Source of the DNA: Porodaedalea pini
Lineage: Eukaryota; Basidiomycota; Agaricomycetes; Hymenochaetales; Hymenochaetaceae
Direction of reading: 5' to 3'
Assembly (NCBI GenBank): GCA_002794775.1
Contig: NBAY01000006.1
Coordinates: 310,001-374,000 of the forward strand
DNA length: 64,000 bases
Shown here: in pieces, positions 12,401 through 28,909 of the stretch
Position numbering within the stretch: position 1 is the stretch's first letter
Layout of the letters: each line of letters opens with the position of its first letter
Notes under the pieces: model-generated
Databases searched by the model: none
The model's input: the letters and a program-made list of their open reading frames with translations, nothing else
Told to the model about the DNA's origin: nothing
Translations under genes and position numbers: made by a program

Positions 12401-14032
12401 ATAGACAGCCTGTCAGAACGGAATTTGTGGCTGTAAGGCAAACATTAATCCATATTCAGTGACTCAGTGGCAAGTTGCGCATAAACTAAGAAGTAAAGAA
12501 AAAGTACCTGAGATGAAACGAGGTGGAACCCACATCGTTGTCAGATATAACGACTGGCTCAAGATCGCCAACGCCCAAATGACGGACGGTGATTTTTTGG
12601 AGGATCGACTCCACAGGATTGTCGTCACATTCATCTAGAAGAAAAAGGGCCTGCGGGTTGGAGGTCTCGCCTAGGATGGTCTGAGAGCCGTGTGAAAACC
12701 ACCTGAGGTGGAAATACTTCTCGACGATCGCCCTTTTGCCGACTTTTTCCACTCGGTCGAAGAAATAACGAATTTGAGCAAACCTTCGACAGAGCGCAAT
12801 CAGTCCTGCATACATTCCCTGTGACAAATAGATGTCTCACCAAGCTGATTTGCTCAGTGTACCGTCGCCATCTTCCTCTGAGGAAGATGTCCCAGGCGCC
12901 GAGACTGCTACTGTATCTAAGACCTATGAGAGCATAGAATCGACGCGTGAAGGGATTTTTTGCGCAGGTTAACGAGCAAACATACGTGGTATTCAACACC
13001 GTCTAAGAAGACGGACTTGTAGAAGTGCCTCGTCCCTGTATGGGGGATTTTCTCTCCCCATGTTATCGCGGTGGGACCCGTATTATGAACCACGAATGGT
13101 ATATCTGGTACGCATACGTTTTGTAGCTCAGGGTCCGTAACGACACGTTCGTTCAACATCAAAAGAGATCGAAGGAACAGTCCCTGAGCTATACTACCTA
13201 CACGCGGCGTGACAAATGGTGTCGAAGATCCCCGAGCTCGGGAAGATCGCGATGACGATCGATTCGAATGGTTTTGAGCAAGTACTTTCATCTTCTCGTA
13301 GTACTTGCGAAATGTTCTGGACGGGTATTCCAATATATACCACGCATGATGAGTTAGTATCCAAATCTCGCTAATCTTGGATTTCAGCTCGAATATTAAA
13401 CGAAACAGCCAAAGAACTAACTGTCCGTCCGTCCAAACGTCTCGGATGGCGCTCAGCTTCACAGGTATACTCTCGTCATCTTCGGTATCAGAGTTCCAGT
13501 CGGCTTCTTCATCTTCGAGTTGAAGATGCGGCCTGACAAGACCAGAGGCTCCGAAGAAGACCTCATCTTCGTCTGGATTGATGCTCATGGGAAGGACTTT
13601 GCGCTCCTCCGTTTGATAGTCGTATATCTCGAAGTAGCTTAATATTCGAACCGGGAGTGTCTTTCTATCCTCGGGCTCTGGTTCAGATTCTCCAAGTATA
13701 TTGCTGAGATCTTCATCTTCAACGAGCTCGTCGTCCTGAACGATATACTCTAGATCATGTGTGCAATCAGGAAGTCCGAGGGAATTTTTTTTTATGAATT
13801 AAACAGACGCACTGTCTATTGATGAAGATGAGGCAGCTCGTCCTGAGCCACTAGTGACAGAGGATGGTCCAGACTGAGGCTGGAGACCATCTATTGACAT
13901 AGATCTTGACCTCGAAAACGGAATACGAGACGGAGATACAGATGCTATGCGACCAGACTGACGCGTGCGCGGTTTCTTAGACGCATTGGCGGATTCGAAG
14001 GCTGCGTTGTTCCTCCGCTTTTGTGGAGACAT
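9410..14032 (-). CDS. DNMT1-type DNA (cytosine-5)-methyltransferase (RFD, BAH, methylase)
   Basis: Maintenance-type C5 DNA methyltransferase acting in the nucleus. ATG at 14032 starts a basic Ser-rich tail ([11 protein letters not shown]). Next is a replication-foci-type domain (about 13760-13400) with [14 protein letters not shown] and [15 protein letters not shown]. Two BAH-like regions follow: about 13040-12500 ([30 protein letters not shown]) and about 12290-11890 (YHLNDFVYV). Catalytic motifs are all present: motif I ALDLFSG joined across an intron to [13 protein letters not shown], motif [15 protein letters not shown] with the catalytic Cys (about 11310-11360), motif [10 protein letters not shown], motif [14 protein letters not shown], motif [21 protein letters not shown], motif [16 protein letters not shown]. 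So the enzyme looks active. Many short introns; exact joins were not all resolved. The RFD argues for DNMT1 over DIM-2. Shares a 217-base divergent promoter with MCM7. Confidence 0.93.
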
Positions 14033-14201
14033 CAGAGAGTGTTAACAATAAAACAGCAGGAGAGAGAGAGACAGTAGTCCAATAAAGGAGCGTCCTCAGC
14101 GAGCAGAGGATTGTACACAGACGTGAACAAGTTGAACTAGAAACGCGAGAACTCATTAACACGGTTCAAACTCCGCAGGGCCGGCACGGCCACCAAGCTG
14201 G

Positions 14202-14241
14202 ACGCGTCAAACCACTGCACACATCTTTCCTCTCGACGCGT
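14202..14241. promoter_or_regulatory. Pair of MluI cell-cycle boxes (ACGCGT) in the DNMT1/MCM7 promoter
   Basis: Perfect ACGCGT hexamers at 14202-14207 and 14236-14241, within 50 bases of the MCM7 start codon. A third copy sits at 14314-14319 inside MCM7 intron 1. In yeasts ACGCGT is bound by the MBF complex and drives G1/S transcription of replication genes; use of the same factor here is inference. Confidence 0.65.
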
Positions 14242-14249
14242 TAACTACC

Positions 14250-17026
<2,777 letters not shown>

Positions 17027-17150
17027 CGCAGTGGATTCTTTCGGTTATGTTGTGTTGGATCATTCTCCCGTCGCATCTGGCAACTTTGCTGTCTTCTACT
17101 TTTTGTTTGTAATGCAAGTATATAAATGTATTCCATTGCCTATATTTAAA

Positions 17151-20100
17151 TTATGATGGATCTGCGTGCTCCCAACTCCCGTCTGCACTCGAAGGGCTTT
17201 TTGAGCCCTCGGCACTCCTAGAATCTGAGGCTTCTTGCCGCCTTTCCAATTCCGAAGGTTCATCCGAGTAGATTGGTTGGGCTCGCTCATCGTCATCTAG
17301 GAATCCAGAATGGAATCCCAATTCTTGGTGCTGCGCTAAAGGTTGCCGGAGACCGATTTCTTCATCTACGTATTCATCGTCCGAAACCTCTCCGAAAGCA
17401 TCATACAATTCCTTCGTACCCGCAGCTCTCCCGCCCCTGCCGTCAAACGCACGCATAGACATCTCATCGCCCGCGATGCTCCTGTATTGTGCCCTACGCG
17501 CGGCGCGCCGACGCCACAAGAAGAACGCGCCGCCAGCAGCGCCGCAGATAATGACTGCGCCAACCGCGCCGAAGACCCATTTTGAATTTGAGACGAGGTT
17601 GTACATGCCCGGGAACCAGCCTTCGTCGGCTGTCGGGGTCATTGTTTCGCTTTCTGTGGGGACGCTTGCTGTGGCCTCCGCAGCGTCATTCTGTGCGCTG
17701 GAGAACGCTGGCTTGTCGGCCTCGCCCTCGGCTGTGCCGTGATCACCAGGAAGATGCTCCGTCGGCTTTGGATGAGTCTTGCTGGTTGTTGCAGTTTGCG
17801 AAGGCGGGGGAATACCATCTGGATCTGCTGGGGGAGGGAAAGGAGTTTCTGGATCGGCGAGTACGAACGTCTTAGCCTGAGACGCGTCTATAGTGGAGCC
17901 CCAAAGCGTCATCTGCCATCCTAAGAAGCTGCCGCTATGATCTTCTGAGCTTTGGTCGGAGACACGGATGGTCCAGTCACCGACTGGATTCTCTTCCCTT
18001 ATAAGGTGAAGCATGTAAGGGCAGGAAGATATGAGGAAGCGATAGGCGCTTACCAGTGCTTGACTGTCATGAATGTCCAGCCGGGATAACCATCCTTGTC
18101 CGAATCGTACTTCCGCCGTGCAGCAAGAATACTTTTGATGCCATTGGGACTAACGAGCTCGACCTCAACATCGCCCCTTCTTGAATGCTGGATCCAGACC
18201 TTGACTGTTATGTGTTCAAGCGTCTCAAAGTTTGTCTCTTGCAGCATTTCCACCGAGATGGTGGTCTTGCTAGACACGCCACCAGGCACAATGGATTCGC
18301 CACCGCTCATCTCACCTTCGAGCGTCATAATCCCGTTCCCAAGCTGTACCGGCGTCGTATGAAGCCATGCCTGGGGCTTCACGAGATCCCACTTCTGAGC
18401 TGCCAGAACATACGCATACGCATCGAGGCTTCCATAACCGTATTTATAACTAAATCGCCTCCCAGCAGCCGTGTTCTCCCAATCGGGGTCATCCGGATTG
18501 ATCATTTTCGCAGTGCGTACACAAAGATGTTGAATGTCTCTCCAAGTGAGTTCAGGTCTACACAAATGTCAATCATCTAAGAACCGGCTGCGTATGAAGA
18601 CGAACTAACCTAGCCGACAGGGCTAGAGCAAAAATTCCAACTGCGTTTGGAGCGGCGGCAGATGTTCCTCCGTGGCTATGTGAACACTTGTTTTTCCCTA
18701 CATCTGTTGTTACCTATAAGTGCAACTCAATTACAGCAGTAAGCGTCACATGTAAACTAACGTACAATATGTTGCCCGCTCCCTGAGCTATAGGTAACCA
18801 CCATATTCTAAGCACAGTCATCAACATAAGGGGTCCACGACGATTCCTAGTAGATGACACTCACTGCGGCACAAGATTCCGAATAGTAAGGATGAAGGCC
18901 TTTGTAATCGACAGCAGCAATCGTAACCGAGTAAATTGAATTGGTGTATCCGTCGAAATTGCATTGATCCCCTTGTGCTGCACCATTTCCGCTAGCAAAC
19001 ACAAAGACTGGACATTGACATTTGATCAGGATGAGTTCACGCGTAAATTCAAAGATGAATGGGTATACCTGAACCCTTTCCACCGCGCCCATTCTGGATA
19101 CCGTTGACCACGGCCTTCTGTATAAGATAACCTGGGCCTTCCATTGAACGACCGTCATCTGAGGGTCCCCAACTACAACTATAGATGGACGTGTTTTGAA
19201 AGCCGTAGTTGAGCGCAGCAGCCTCGTCAACGTCCGAAATGGGACCAGACCTTTCAACGCTGTCAGTCGCAAATAACCTGTGCCCTTGGCTATTGGATAG
19301 TCGGCACGCACAATATCCTTACACCAGCAACTTTGGAGGCATAAGCTATCCCGACGCCACAAACATCGTTCTTTACCGCGGCAATTTGGCCAGCGCAGCG
19401 CGTCCCATGGTGGTCGTCAAAGAGGACCGGCTTCGGTAGGGGTGTGTGAAGGTTGAAGTCATACGAGTTTATTGCATCCTAGAAGGTATGTAGGACGTTG
19501 AGAAGACAGATAACATATAATGGATTTCAACAGAACCCACGAAATTAGCTGCCAGATCGTCGCTTTCATAGTCCAGCCCATCGTCGACCATAGCGGAGAT
19601 AACGCCCTGTCCAGCAATGCCCATATCCCACACAGGCGCGACATTCACCATATGCACCGGGTTCTCATCGTTGACGAGATGCCATTGGTCACCAAAAATT
19701 GGATCTATGATTCCCTCTCGCTCCGCGACGGCAATCGAACTCATATTAAGCCAATCGACGGCTTGTGGTGCTCTGAGCGCACGACCATCCCGTTTTACGC
19801 GTGTCCGAGGAGTCTGTGGTGTAAGATGCTTGACAGCTTTTGAGACTTGGAGGATTTCCGGGTTGAAGCCATGGTCGCCGGAAGCTAGAGATCGTTTGCG
19901 CACGAGTGCGTCGAGCGCAGCCCGCTTGAGATCTCGGGAGCCTTCCATGGCAGCTTGTCGTGGTCTGCGGAGAAGCCAGTGGTCTCGCAGCTGTCCAGCC
20001 TGCTCGACGAGCTCAAGATTCAGCGCGCTGAGCACATCGCGAAGCGGAACAGTCGGATCGTGCTCTAACACGAAGTAGTCATACGTGTCATAATTCCTTA

Positions 20101-20188
20101 TAGTGGAGTGCAGCGACGAAGAGGCCCCGGCGTCAGCAATGATAACATGAAGCAAAGCTACCAGAGCCAGTGGTAGAGAAGACCTCAT
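17151..20188 (-). CDS. KEX2: Kexin (Kex2/furin-type proprotein convertase)
   Basis: Membrane-bound subtilisin-like serine protease of the late Golgi that cleaves secreted precursors after dibasic sites. ATG 20188 starts a signal peptide (RSSLPLALVALLHVIIADAG), followed by a propeptide with an internal dibasic site TRVKRDG. The catalytic triad is complete: Asp in SAMVDDGLDYESDDLAANF (about 19540-19590), His in DDHHGTRCAGQIAAVKND (about 19360-19420), Ser in HGGTSAAAPNAVG (about 18640-18680). The oxyanion Asn lies in FASGNGAAQGDQC. The P (proprotein convertase) domain spans about 18400-17880 (LEHITVKVWIQHSRRGDVE, GWQMTLWGS). A Thr/Ser-rich stem, one membrane segment (FGAVGAVIICGAAGGAFFLW, about 17500-17570) and an acidic cytosolic tail follow. 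The tail has tyrosine/acidic clusters that could act in Golgi retrieval. Several short introns. Confidence 0.96.
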
Positions 20189-20422
20189 CGCGAGGATTTA
20201 GTCGTCTCGTCGCCGCGTCCTTCAAGTTGTGGCGCTCGTGAGCATCATCATCGTGGGAGCGTGTCGGCAAGACACTCATACACAGAAACACGAACCTTCT
20301 TGAATACTGTACAAGCTATTGTAATAATAATAATTTGACATGTTTGTATGCAACGAAAGGTACAAGAATGCTGTAGAATGCAGATAATCAAACAAAGGAA
20401 CGTAAATTAACTAGGTACCGCG

Positions 20423-23400
20423 TTACTTTGGCGGCTCGACGGCCTCGCAGCCTGTTAACGAATAGACGACCTCCTTCTTATCACCGTCCACAATCTCCCA
20501 GCTCTTGATCGCAAGGTCGAAGTAAGGACCGTAGTGTGCCTCTACGAGTTCTCGACGCTTGATTCCTTCATGTACCTCTACCAGATTTCCCAGACAGTCT
20601 TGCAGTCGCCGCTTGACGGCCCATAACGCATCGTGGTCTTCCTTCAAATCACAAGGCTTGAAACCCAAGAGGAAGTATTTCTGCGTAACAAATGGGCTAC
20701 AAAGTCAAAAACTTCTCACTAGCTGTTATCGTAGAACACTCACAGCTTCGCTGTACGCATCAACAAAGATCTTCTGTCCCTCTTCGTCTTCGAGCAGGAA
20801 GTAAAAACGGAAGATCCATCTGACATACTCCTCCATTATGTCTTCGCACATCAAGCAAGCATTCCGGTTGTCTGGTATCCTGGGGAGCGCAAAGAATCAG
20901 TCTCATCGCAACGCATACTCAACCTGGAGTCGTACCTCCGATTGCAATTACTGCACACACGGACGGTGAAGTCGCTGATATCCAATGGAAAAAAGTCTAC
21001 GATACGCGCAACTACCCGGTACTTGTTCGGGCACTTTCTCGTAGACTTTATCTCTTTGACTGTGCTTTTCGGCTGATCCTTGTGCCGCGATTTAATTGCG
21101 TCGGAGATAGTGATGACAGCCTTCCGCTCGCTCGGACTTTCCATCGAACGAGTAAAGTCTTGTTTTTCAGCAGAGCCAGAAGCAGGATGTTCCTCAAGGA
21201 ACTCCTTTTTCCTTCTAGAAAGATGTTGGCCTATGAGGAAAACCCCGGTCCAAAAAATAGAACAACCTACTTTAACAGCGCAAGAACGGCCGGGTTATCA
21301 CTCTTCTTGACATTCATCCTCGTGATGCGCTTATCCGCAAACTTGAGGTTGCCCTTGAATCCTCCGTCATACTGCCTTGCGACGCGAACGTCCGTAAACG
21401 TGTAGACAAAGCCAACTTCCATGTCCCGAACAAGTTCGTGACCGTCCCACGCGCCAATTTGAAAGACAGGAACAGGGGAGCCATTGAGCTTGCGCTTCAG
21501 TCCCTCTGGTTTGAATGACGAAAGCAAGGGATTTTCCGTATAGTCGGTTACATACAAGTCCGTCACCGTATCTCGCACGCTTGTGCGATAGAGAAGCTAC
21601 AAGAAATAGTTAGTGCTGTCTTCCCTTTACAAAGGGTCGAGGAGTTTACCTCCGCAACAACATTGTAATGTCCCGTTTCCGAGATGTCTGAGATGAGAGA
21701 TTCTACGATATCGCCTTGTCTTCCTCCCTGGGTCTCAGGTGGATGCTCTCTGAAGTATGCTTCTCTGCGTCTGTTAAAAATCAAGTGAGAAACGCGGAGT
21801 TGCATGGAGGTCTTGATTAACTTGATTAACACACTTCAATAATTCAGACAGATGCATATCCGCTGAGTTTTCGTCATCGTCGTGGAGTTCATGTAATTTT
21901 GCAGCATAAAGATCCGCCTCCAAATGCCCCGTACTGCCTATCTTGAGACGCATGTTGTTGATAGACCAGTACGTTCCTGTTTTCATTGTATCGAGCAAAC
22001 TCTGATCGATTCTCGATGTGGAGCTATGCATAGCCCACTGCCCATAAAATCCTTCAGCGCTGCGCTGAGGGTGCGGCGTATAGTCCGAGAACAAAAGCAT
22101 GGTCTGCCCCGACTCAATTTCTTCGACTTTCAATATCTGAATTCCAATCAGAACTAGTAGAATAATAAGCAGAATATTCTTTACCTCTACAGTTGCATTG
22201 AAGAATTCATCGACGTTGCAGTTTCCGATCAATCGATGCTCCATGTGCCTGTGAGAGTGGTCCTTAATCTGGATTGCCCCGCGTTCCTCCTCCTCTCTCA
22301 CGGCACGCCACCATTCCCCAAGCTGCACGAAATACCGGATTTCGCTCTCTCTGGCCTGGTAAAATGCACTGAACGCAGGCCCTAAAGAATCTTGCAGCCC
22401 GTCGCTGGAGTCCTTTGGATAGTACACTCTGCTGGTATCGGGGTTGAACGCAACCCATTTCAATTTCTCGGCATACACTATACCATTTGCGTTCTTATTC
22501 CACTCCGTTGCCTTCACATCGCGCAAGAGCAGAACATGTCCCTTGGCCGACGACGGTAGAATGTGCTCGTATCCTGATTTCATAAAGCAAGTAACCTTAA
22601 ACCCTGCACCATCCTGGTATTTTGAGGGATCGATAAGTATCGTGGTAAGCTTAAAGTCTGCAAGGCACTCAAAGCACTTAAATGCTTAGGTCTCAAGATC
22701 GGAGGACACGACTTACCGCCTTTACGAGTTATTGTAGGTGCTTCAATTGAGCCGACAATGCCAATGACATGAACAAAGTTGTTTGCTCTTATTGCTTCCA
22801 ACGGTGTGTAAGCACCGCTCTACTTTCTGGTCAGACGATGACACAGAAAGAAAAATATCCGATACGTACTTCCGTTGAAACACCAGCGACGAGATCTAAA
22901 GCAGGATTTCGCTTGGGGGGTGATGGAGGAGCTAGCTCAGCAGACTGGTCATGCTCTCGCCTACGTTTCTTTCTTTCTCCTCTAGACAGTTTCGTTTTAT
23001 GGGCGGCCCTTGAATCTCGTGAATCTGCGTTAGGCACTGCTTGCATTTCGCGCAGATGATCGTGTCGTGTGTCCCTTTTCTTGAGCTTTTTCCTTTTGTG
23101 TTCGGCCACAGGTGTGGACTCACGGTCTGAGTCGCTTTTGCGCATAGGAGCCTTGTCTCCCAGTACAATCAAATCTTGAGCATGGTCTTGCGCATCCGAA
23201 TCCACTGGCAGATCCTCATCCTCGTGGACGCTCCCGTTGCTTATAGCGATAGATGATTCAAGAGGAATGCTCTCCTCATTTCTCCCAGGAGTTTCGGGAA
23301 AGGGCGTTGAAGGTGACGAACAAGTTGCAGTGGGTTCGCTATCTTCCCGCGTACGGGGGTAAGGGAGTCCATTGGCTTCCTCATTGATAGGAGAAGACGT

Positions 23401-23976
23401 GTACCAGTCCTCATCCTGATGCATCTCATCACTAGTAGTCTTTTTCGAGTGCGCTAAAAACTAATATAAGTTGTGAGCTCTAGACATGATGGAAGACGGG
23501 AAGAGAAACTCGCCCTGCCATGAATCAACGATCTCGCCGTCTCGTATACCATTTCCTCCGACCACAAATTTGGCAGCAGCACCATCTCTGAATACAAGGT
23601 TGAAAGGGATATAGTCGGGTGCAGAGGTACCAGCTTTCGGTTTGACGATGCGCGCGCCTCGCAACGATATTCTGATAGACTGTCCAATAGTGAACTTGAA
23701 GAGAGAATATTCGGGGCATGTTATGTAGATCTTGAGCCGCTTTTTCCCAGCAGATATGATCTGAGCCTCGCTCTTTTGTCTGCTTTTAAACACCATGAAA
23801 ACCCTGCCAGCTATCCATACAGGTTCTGCACCCTCGGCTTCGGTGCTGGTAAGGACGCGCTCGATATCGGACCATTGCACTTCCTTCGATACATCATCGA
23901 GAAAATCGTGAGGAGAGAGCCTCAGTCTTTTCGCTGGTCTCCCATCTTCCATGGGCGTGGCAGATCGTGTCGCCAT
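20423..23976 (-). CDS. POT1: Telomere end-binding protein Pot1 with extra N-terminal OB-like domain
   Basis: Shelterin subunit that binds the single-stranded telomere overhang. Start taken at ATG 23976 (ATRSATPMEDGRPAKRLRL); another in-frame ATG exists at 24009. The first exon encodes an OB-like domain (WIAGRVFMVFKSRQK, FTIGQSIRISLRGARIV) ending with donor GTATAC at 23549. A 96-nt intron (23549-23454) joins it in phase to a disordered, KKLKKR-rich linker (about 23450-22870). Then comes a classical Pot1 N-terminal DNA-binding region: RANNFVHVIGIVGSI, TTILIDPSKYQDG, HVLLLRDVKATEWNKNANG. A second OB part follows (about 21600-21270, FVYTFTDVRVARQYDGGFKG). The C-terminal OB3 has a zinc-ribbon-like pair CSNC and CLMC (about 20840-20960). 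Stop at 20423-20425. If the 96-nt intron were not used, the N-terminal exon would be a separate small gene, which I think less likely. Confidence 0.83.
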
Positions 23977-24159
23977 GTGATAGGTATACAGGCTGAGTGG
24001 ACTGTGCAAGTTGAGAGGCGGGGACTGTCTCGGCCACGTTACAACAAGGTGTGTGACCAGGCGCGTTATAACGCAGCGTGTTTCTTGCCTATTTCGGATA
24101 AGGAGCCTTCAAGCTGCCGTGAGCCTTCTCTTTCCTAATAAACTCTCTTGAATCTTCAC

Positions 24160-26042
24160 ATGTACTACTATCAAGTGGGGGGACTGGGCGCACATACCAC
24201 TAACTGGTAAGTATTTTGTATACGCTATTGCTCTGCTCTAACGGGCTTCTTTAGGTTTGGTTATGACATCCATAGACTTTCCGATTTTATATTCTCTGCC
24301 CTGTCCACTCAGGCCGGTGAGAGTGTCGATGAGAAAAAGAAGAATACGATCGAACTAGTTCTTGGGATTTTGAGTACTGGGAGCTCGTATCTTCTCATTT
24401 CAGAAATTCAAATGGACGCAATCCTTCGTTTCGGCGGACGCAATGCACCTAGGAGACCCCTTTCTCCACGGCATGCCTCAATCTACGCGTCGCTCTCTCC
24501 TATTGCTTTTCATTCGCCCGCAGAACTTCATGCGAAACTGAAAACGTACGTGCAGAAAGCAAAACCGGGAAAGACACCAAGGAGAGATACATCGCAGGCA
24601 AATAAGATGTTTGACCAGCAAAATCCAGCACGTGCCTCCTTTGAGCATCAGAGGTACCAGAAAATTCCATCTGCAGTTGCTGCGCGCTGACTGCACCCAT
24701 CACAGGGTCTTGTGGTCTGCAATTCAAAATCCCATCGACATCAACAAGTTCGCCCTATGTGAACTACCTGTATGGATTGCATCTACCTCACTCGTCGCTC
24801 TGACCTTGCAAACATGGCGATTTGACCCATTTGAGAAACGGAGAAATGATCCTACAGTGTTATCTCTCGGACTCGCGAGTGTTCGATGCATTGCGTTTGA
24901 ACAGGAAGACTACGCAGACCAAGTATCGCATACAATCCGCGTCAAGATTGAAGAGCACGCCACTATGACTAACGGTCCGACCACGGTACTTATACATTAT
25001 GTGTGTCTGCACTAGCTCTCACAATACTTTATATATCGCTTTCTAGTCTTCCAATAATGCAATGTCAGAAGTAATAAAGAAAGCGGAACTCGGCAGGCGC
25101 TTAAACGATTTCTTTGCATCGATCGACTCCAAGCAGGCTCTTTTACTTGTTTATGATGCGGAGCAGACTCGCAATGCTCTAGAAAAATTAGGAGTTGACG
25201 TCAGTTCCTATCAAACGGGTATAAACACGCTACTCTACGGGCAAAACAGAGAGCAAGGAAGTCATTCGGTTTACGCGAACGACCGACGAGGAGATCATCG
25301 CGACCAGTGCTACTCAGATGTTCGCACCTCTCGAGGTATCGCATATGACTCTCGGCAAGAATCACGCAGACGTTCTCGTTCCCCGCAACGTCGATCCTCC
25401 TATCCGCAACGACCCCGTTCTCCACCATTCCGCGATTATCACGAGTCCAGGCCCGGGCCCTCTTCAGCGAGAGAGGAAGCATCCTCTGAAGCTGAGGAGG
25501 AAGTGGAGGAAGGCGATGAAACAGAGGCTCCACCTCCAGCCAAAGTATATGTCATTGACGTGCATGCTCTCTTCTTGGCGCTGAGCAGGCTTGAGCCGCG
25601 TGGCCTCAGAAATGTGCAGGATTTAGCTAGTCGTTTGGGTATTCCTGGGGATCCGAATGGCTCGAATGCTGGGAATGAGTGTCGGTAAGTTCTGTTTGAC
25701 ATCTCCAGAAGGAAATAGTATGCTAATTGAGCTTTCTGCAGCCTCTTGATCGAGGCATGGAGGCGTATGGCGTCAGGAAAAGCAATCGATGAGCAGTATG
25801 CCGAGCGTTGGTCTGCGAAGGCGGTTTCACGACCTGGCACTGAATATAAACTGAGCCTCCAATCTTTCGATCCTGAAACTAGTCGGGCCGGAGTTGCACT
25901 TGCAGGAGCAAATTCGGACGAAGAGATTGATCCCAACGATATTATTGTCAATCCAAATGCTCCCCAACGCCCTTTGGCTGTTGCAGGCGGCCTGCGACCA
26001 CCCACTGACGATTACGACTCTGACGACTCTGATTTCTCATGA
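24160..26042 (+). CDS. Gfd2/YDR514C-like RNase H-fold protein, active site degenerate
   Basis: Exons 24160-24206, 24255-24653, 24706-25000, 25047-25684 and 25742-26042 sum to 1680 nt, 559 residues. The pattern resembles fungal Gfd2/YDR514C-like proteins of the DEDD exonuclease fold: a first strand with Trp (LVALTLQTWRFD), a second strand (VLSLGLASVR), HTIRVKIEEHATMTNG, then QALLLVYDAEQTRNALEKLG, and near the end VYVIDVHALFLALSR with LGIPGDPNGSNAGNECR. In active relatives the first strand carries D-x-E before the Trp; here those positions (residues 182 and 184) are Thr and Gln, and the NAGND-type motif is NAGNE. It therefore looks catalytically dead. A long Arg/Ser/Glu-rich disordered insert (about 25260-25530) splits the domain. 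The N-terminal 145 residues are unrecognised. Divergent from POT1 (183 bases apart). Family assignment is by pattern only. Confidence 0.7.
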
Positions 26043-26426
26043 CGATAAGTGAATGACCTACTAGCGCCTGGCACTCGATATCTTGGTGCTATCTTGCCCA
26101 AATTTAATCGCATTCGTTTGCCTTCCTTCGTTTGTCCTCTGCTATTCTTGTATCACATTGCTTGTAAAAAAAGGTGCATGTTTGCTTGTGAGCGACTCGG
26201 GATTATGTACTATAATGTAGCGAATTCCCTGTTTAGACACCGGTAACCGTGCCGCCACATCGCGTTAGCAAAACGCAAGACAATATTACTCACTACGACC
26301 TCACTTTTCAAGTCTTCAGACTGAACACTTTCTCTTCAGTTCATCGCTGTACTCAACTGGCGTGGCAATCTACTTGACTGTGTAGCGCAGAGCGGCACAT
26401 ACAATCTAGAGGCTCAAGCTGAGAGC
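26043..26426. other. Intergenic region upstream of YPT6
   Basis: Contains the 3' UTR of the Gfd2-like gene and the YPT6 promoter/5' UTR. No coding or RNA gene is supported. Confidence 0.5.
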
Positions 26427-27389
<963 letters not shown>

Positions 27390-27509
27390 GCTTTCGAGAG
27401 GTGTTACATGCTTTCTTCCTGCTTATATTACATTCCTTCCTACAGTTGTATGTACCGGATACCTTCTCACATGACATATTGCATTTCGTTACCTGATATC
27501 ATACACCTC

Positions 27510-28909
27510 TCATCCACGATTCATCGTGTTGCCTGCACCACGTGGGATTGCGTCTGTATATTGTGCCCAGCGCTCGTCCTCGATTCTCTTTTCTTCTGCC
27601 TTGTCCTCTCCTCCGCGCGAGCCATCCATCTCCGCATCAAGTGCGAGTTGCTCCTTCCTGGTCGGACCGGAAGCAGATTGCGGGCTGGCTCTATGTTAGA
27701 ATATATTAACCACAACATAGTCCACAGGAGACGTACCCTCCGCCGCTGATAATGTTGCCTCTGCGGCGTTCCTCTTCAAGATACTCGTCGATGCCCATCG
27801 TGGGCAGGCGATGATCAGGACGGAACACTTCGCCTTGCATACGCGCACGTTCACCAGCGCCAGCAGAGAGAATAGTAAATGGCCGGATGGGCTGTTATGA
27901 ATCGCGTAAGTGATTGAGTCAATGGAGCTTTGCCAAGTTCTTACCCTTCCGCTGACATCTAACAGAGGGCCCTGTTGGTTCAAAAGCGAGTTTGACGGAG
28001 AATCGAGCCTCCAATTATCGTCCTCAAAGTGCTGTGACGTTTGCTCAGGACGCGCTTCATCTTGCGGTGCATTTGCAAGCAGTTCGAGCTCCTGGCTGAT
28101 ACCTTCCAAGTGCGCTGACGTCTGCGCCCATTGCAGTCGGAGAAGGAGGAGAATGGCATTACGGACTGCGTCTTCATTTTCTTCGTCTTCACTGCTTGAG
28201 GCAGGAAGGATGGACTCTACGAGGTCATACGCATTAGACATATCAAGTTCTGGTTGCACACAGCCGGCTCTTAATGCCTATACCTCAATTTAGCCCAGCA
28301 GATGGGCAAAAACTGGTGAAAACGACTTACAACAATGCTGTTCTTGATCTCCTTCTCTTTCTTGAATTGAGCAATCTTGACCTCTCTTCGTCTTGCAGGG
28401 TCTGCAATGTTCGAGCTTTTCTGCCCATACAATTTCTTCTCCTCTTCTGGGACAACGCCGTAGGCATCAAGTAGCGATACAAATGTTCTGAAATGTGTCT
28501 GTATCTCACCTGAGCGTACGTAGAAAAACAGTTAATGTGAGGCATACCTGAGCCCTTCGTAATCGCAAAAGCCGATCCTCTCGTTGAGTTGCTCTCGCAC
28601 CCGATTCCACCTCAGCAACGACGAATGGCACGGTCATGTAAACCATATCTCTTGTCGAAACCTCTTCAATAGTCTCGTTCGTGCTGAAGAGATGTAAAGC
28701 TTCTATACGAGGCAAGAGAAGGTTGAGATCCGCGAGGACCGAGTCCACGATTTTCTAAGAGCGAGAGCCATGATTATTCTGTATGACCGAGCTCAGCCAG
28801 AAAGGCCGACCTGAGTATCATCCTCAACAGTAGGAAGAGACGATGCTTTCGATGCTGCCTTCAGAGCACGCGAGTATAAAGCTTGCAAAGGGATCGAGGT
28901 TTCCGACAT
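27510..28909 (-). CDS. TAP42: Tap42/alpha4-type PP2A regulatory protein
   Basis: Cytosolic partner of type 2A phosphatase catalytic subunits, downstream of TOR. ATG 28909 starts SETSIPLQALYSRALKAASK. The N-terminal helical domain includes DLNLLLPRIEALHLFS and MVYMTVPFVVAEVE, then REVKIAQFKKEKEIK. The conserved C-terminal block reads MGIDEYLEEERRRGNIISGG (about 27740-27800) and, after an intron of about 50 nt, EDKAEKRIEDERWAQYTD and ends with GAGNTMNRG before TGA 27510-27512, as in Tap42 proteins generally. Introns are short. The start lies 89 bases from the divergent methylenetetrahydrofolate reductase start. Confidence 0.92.
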
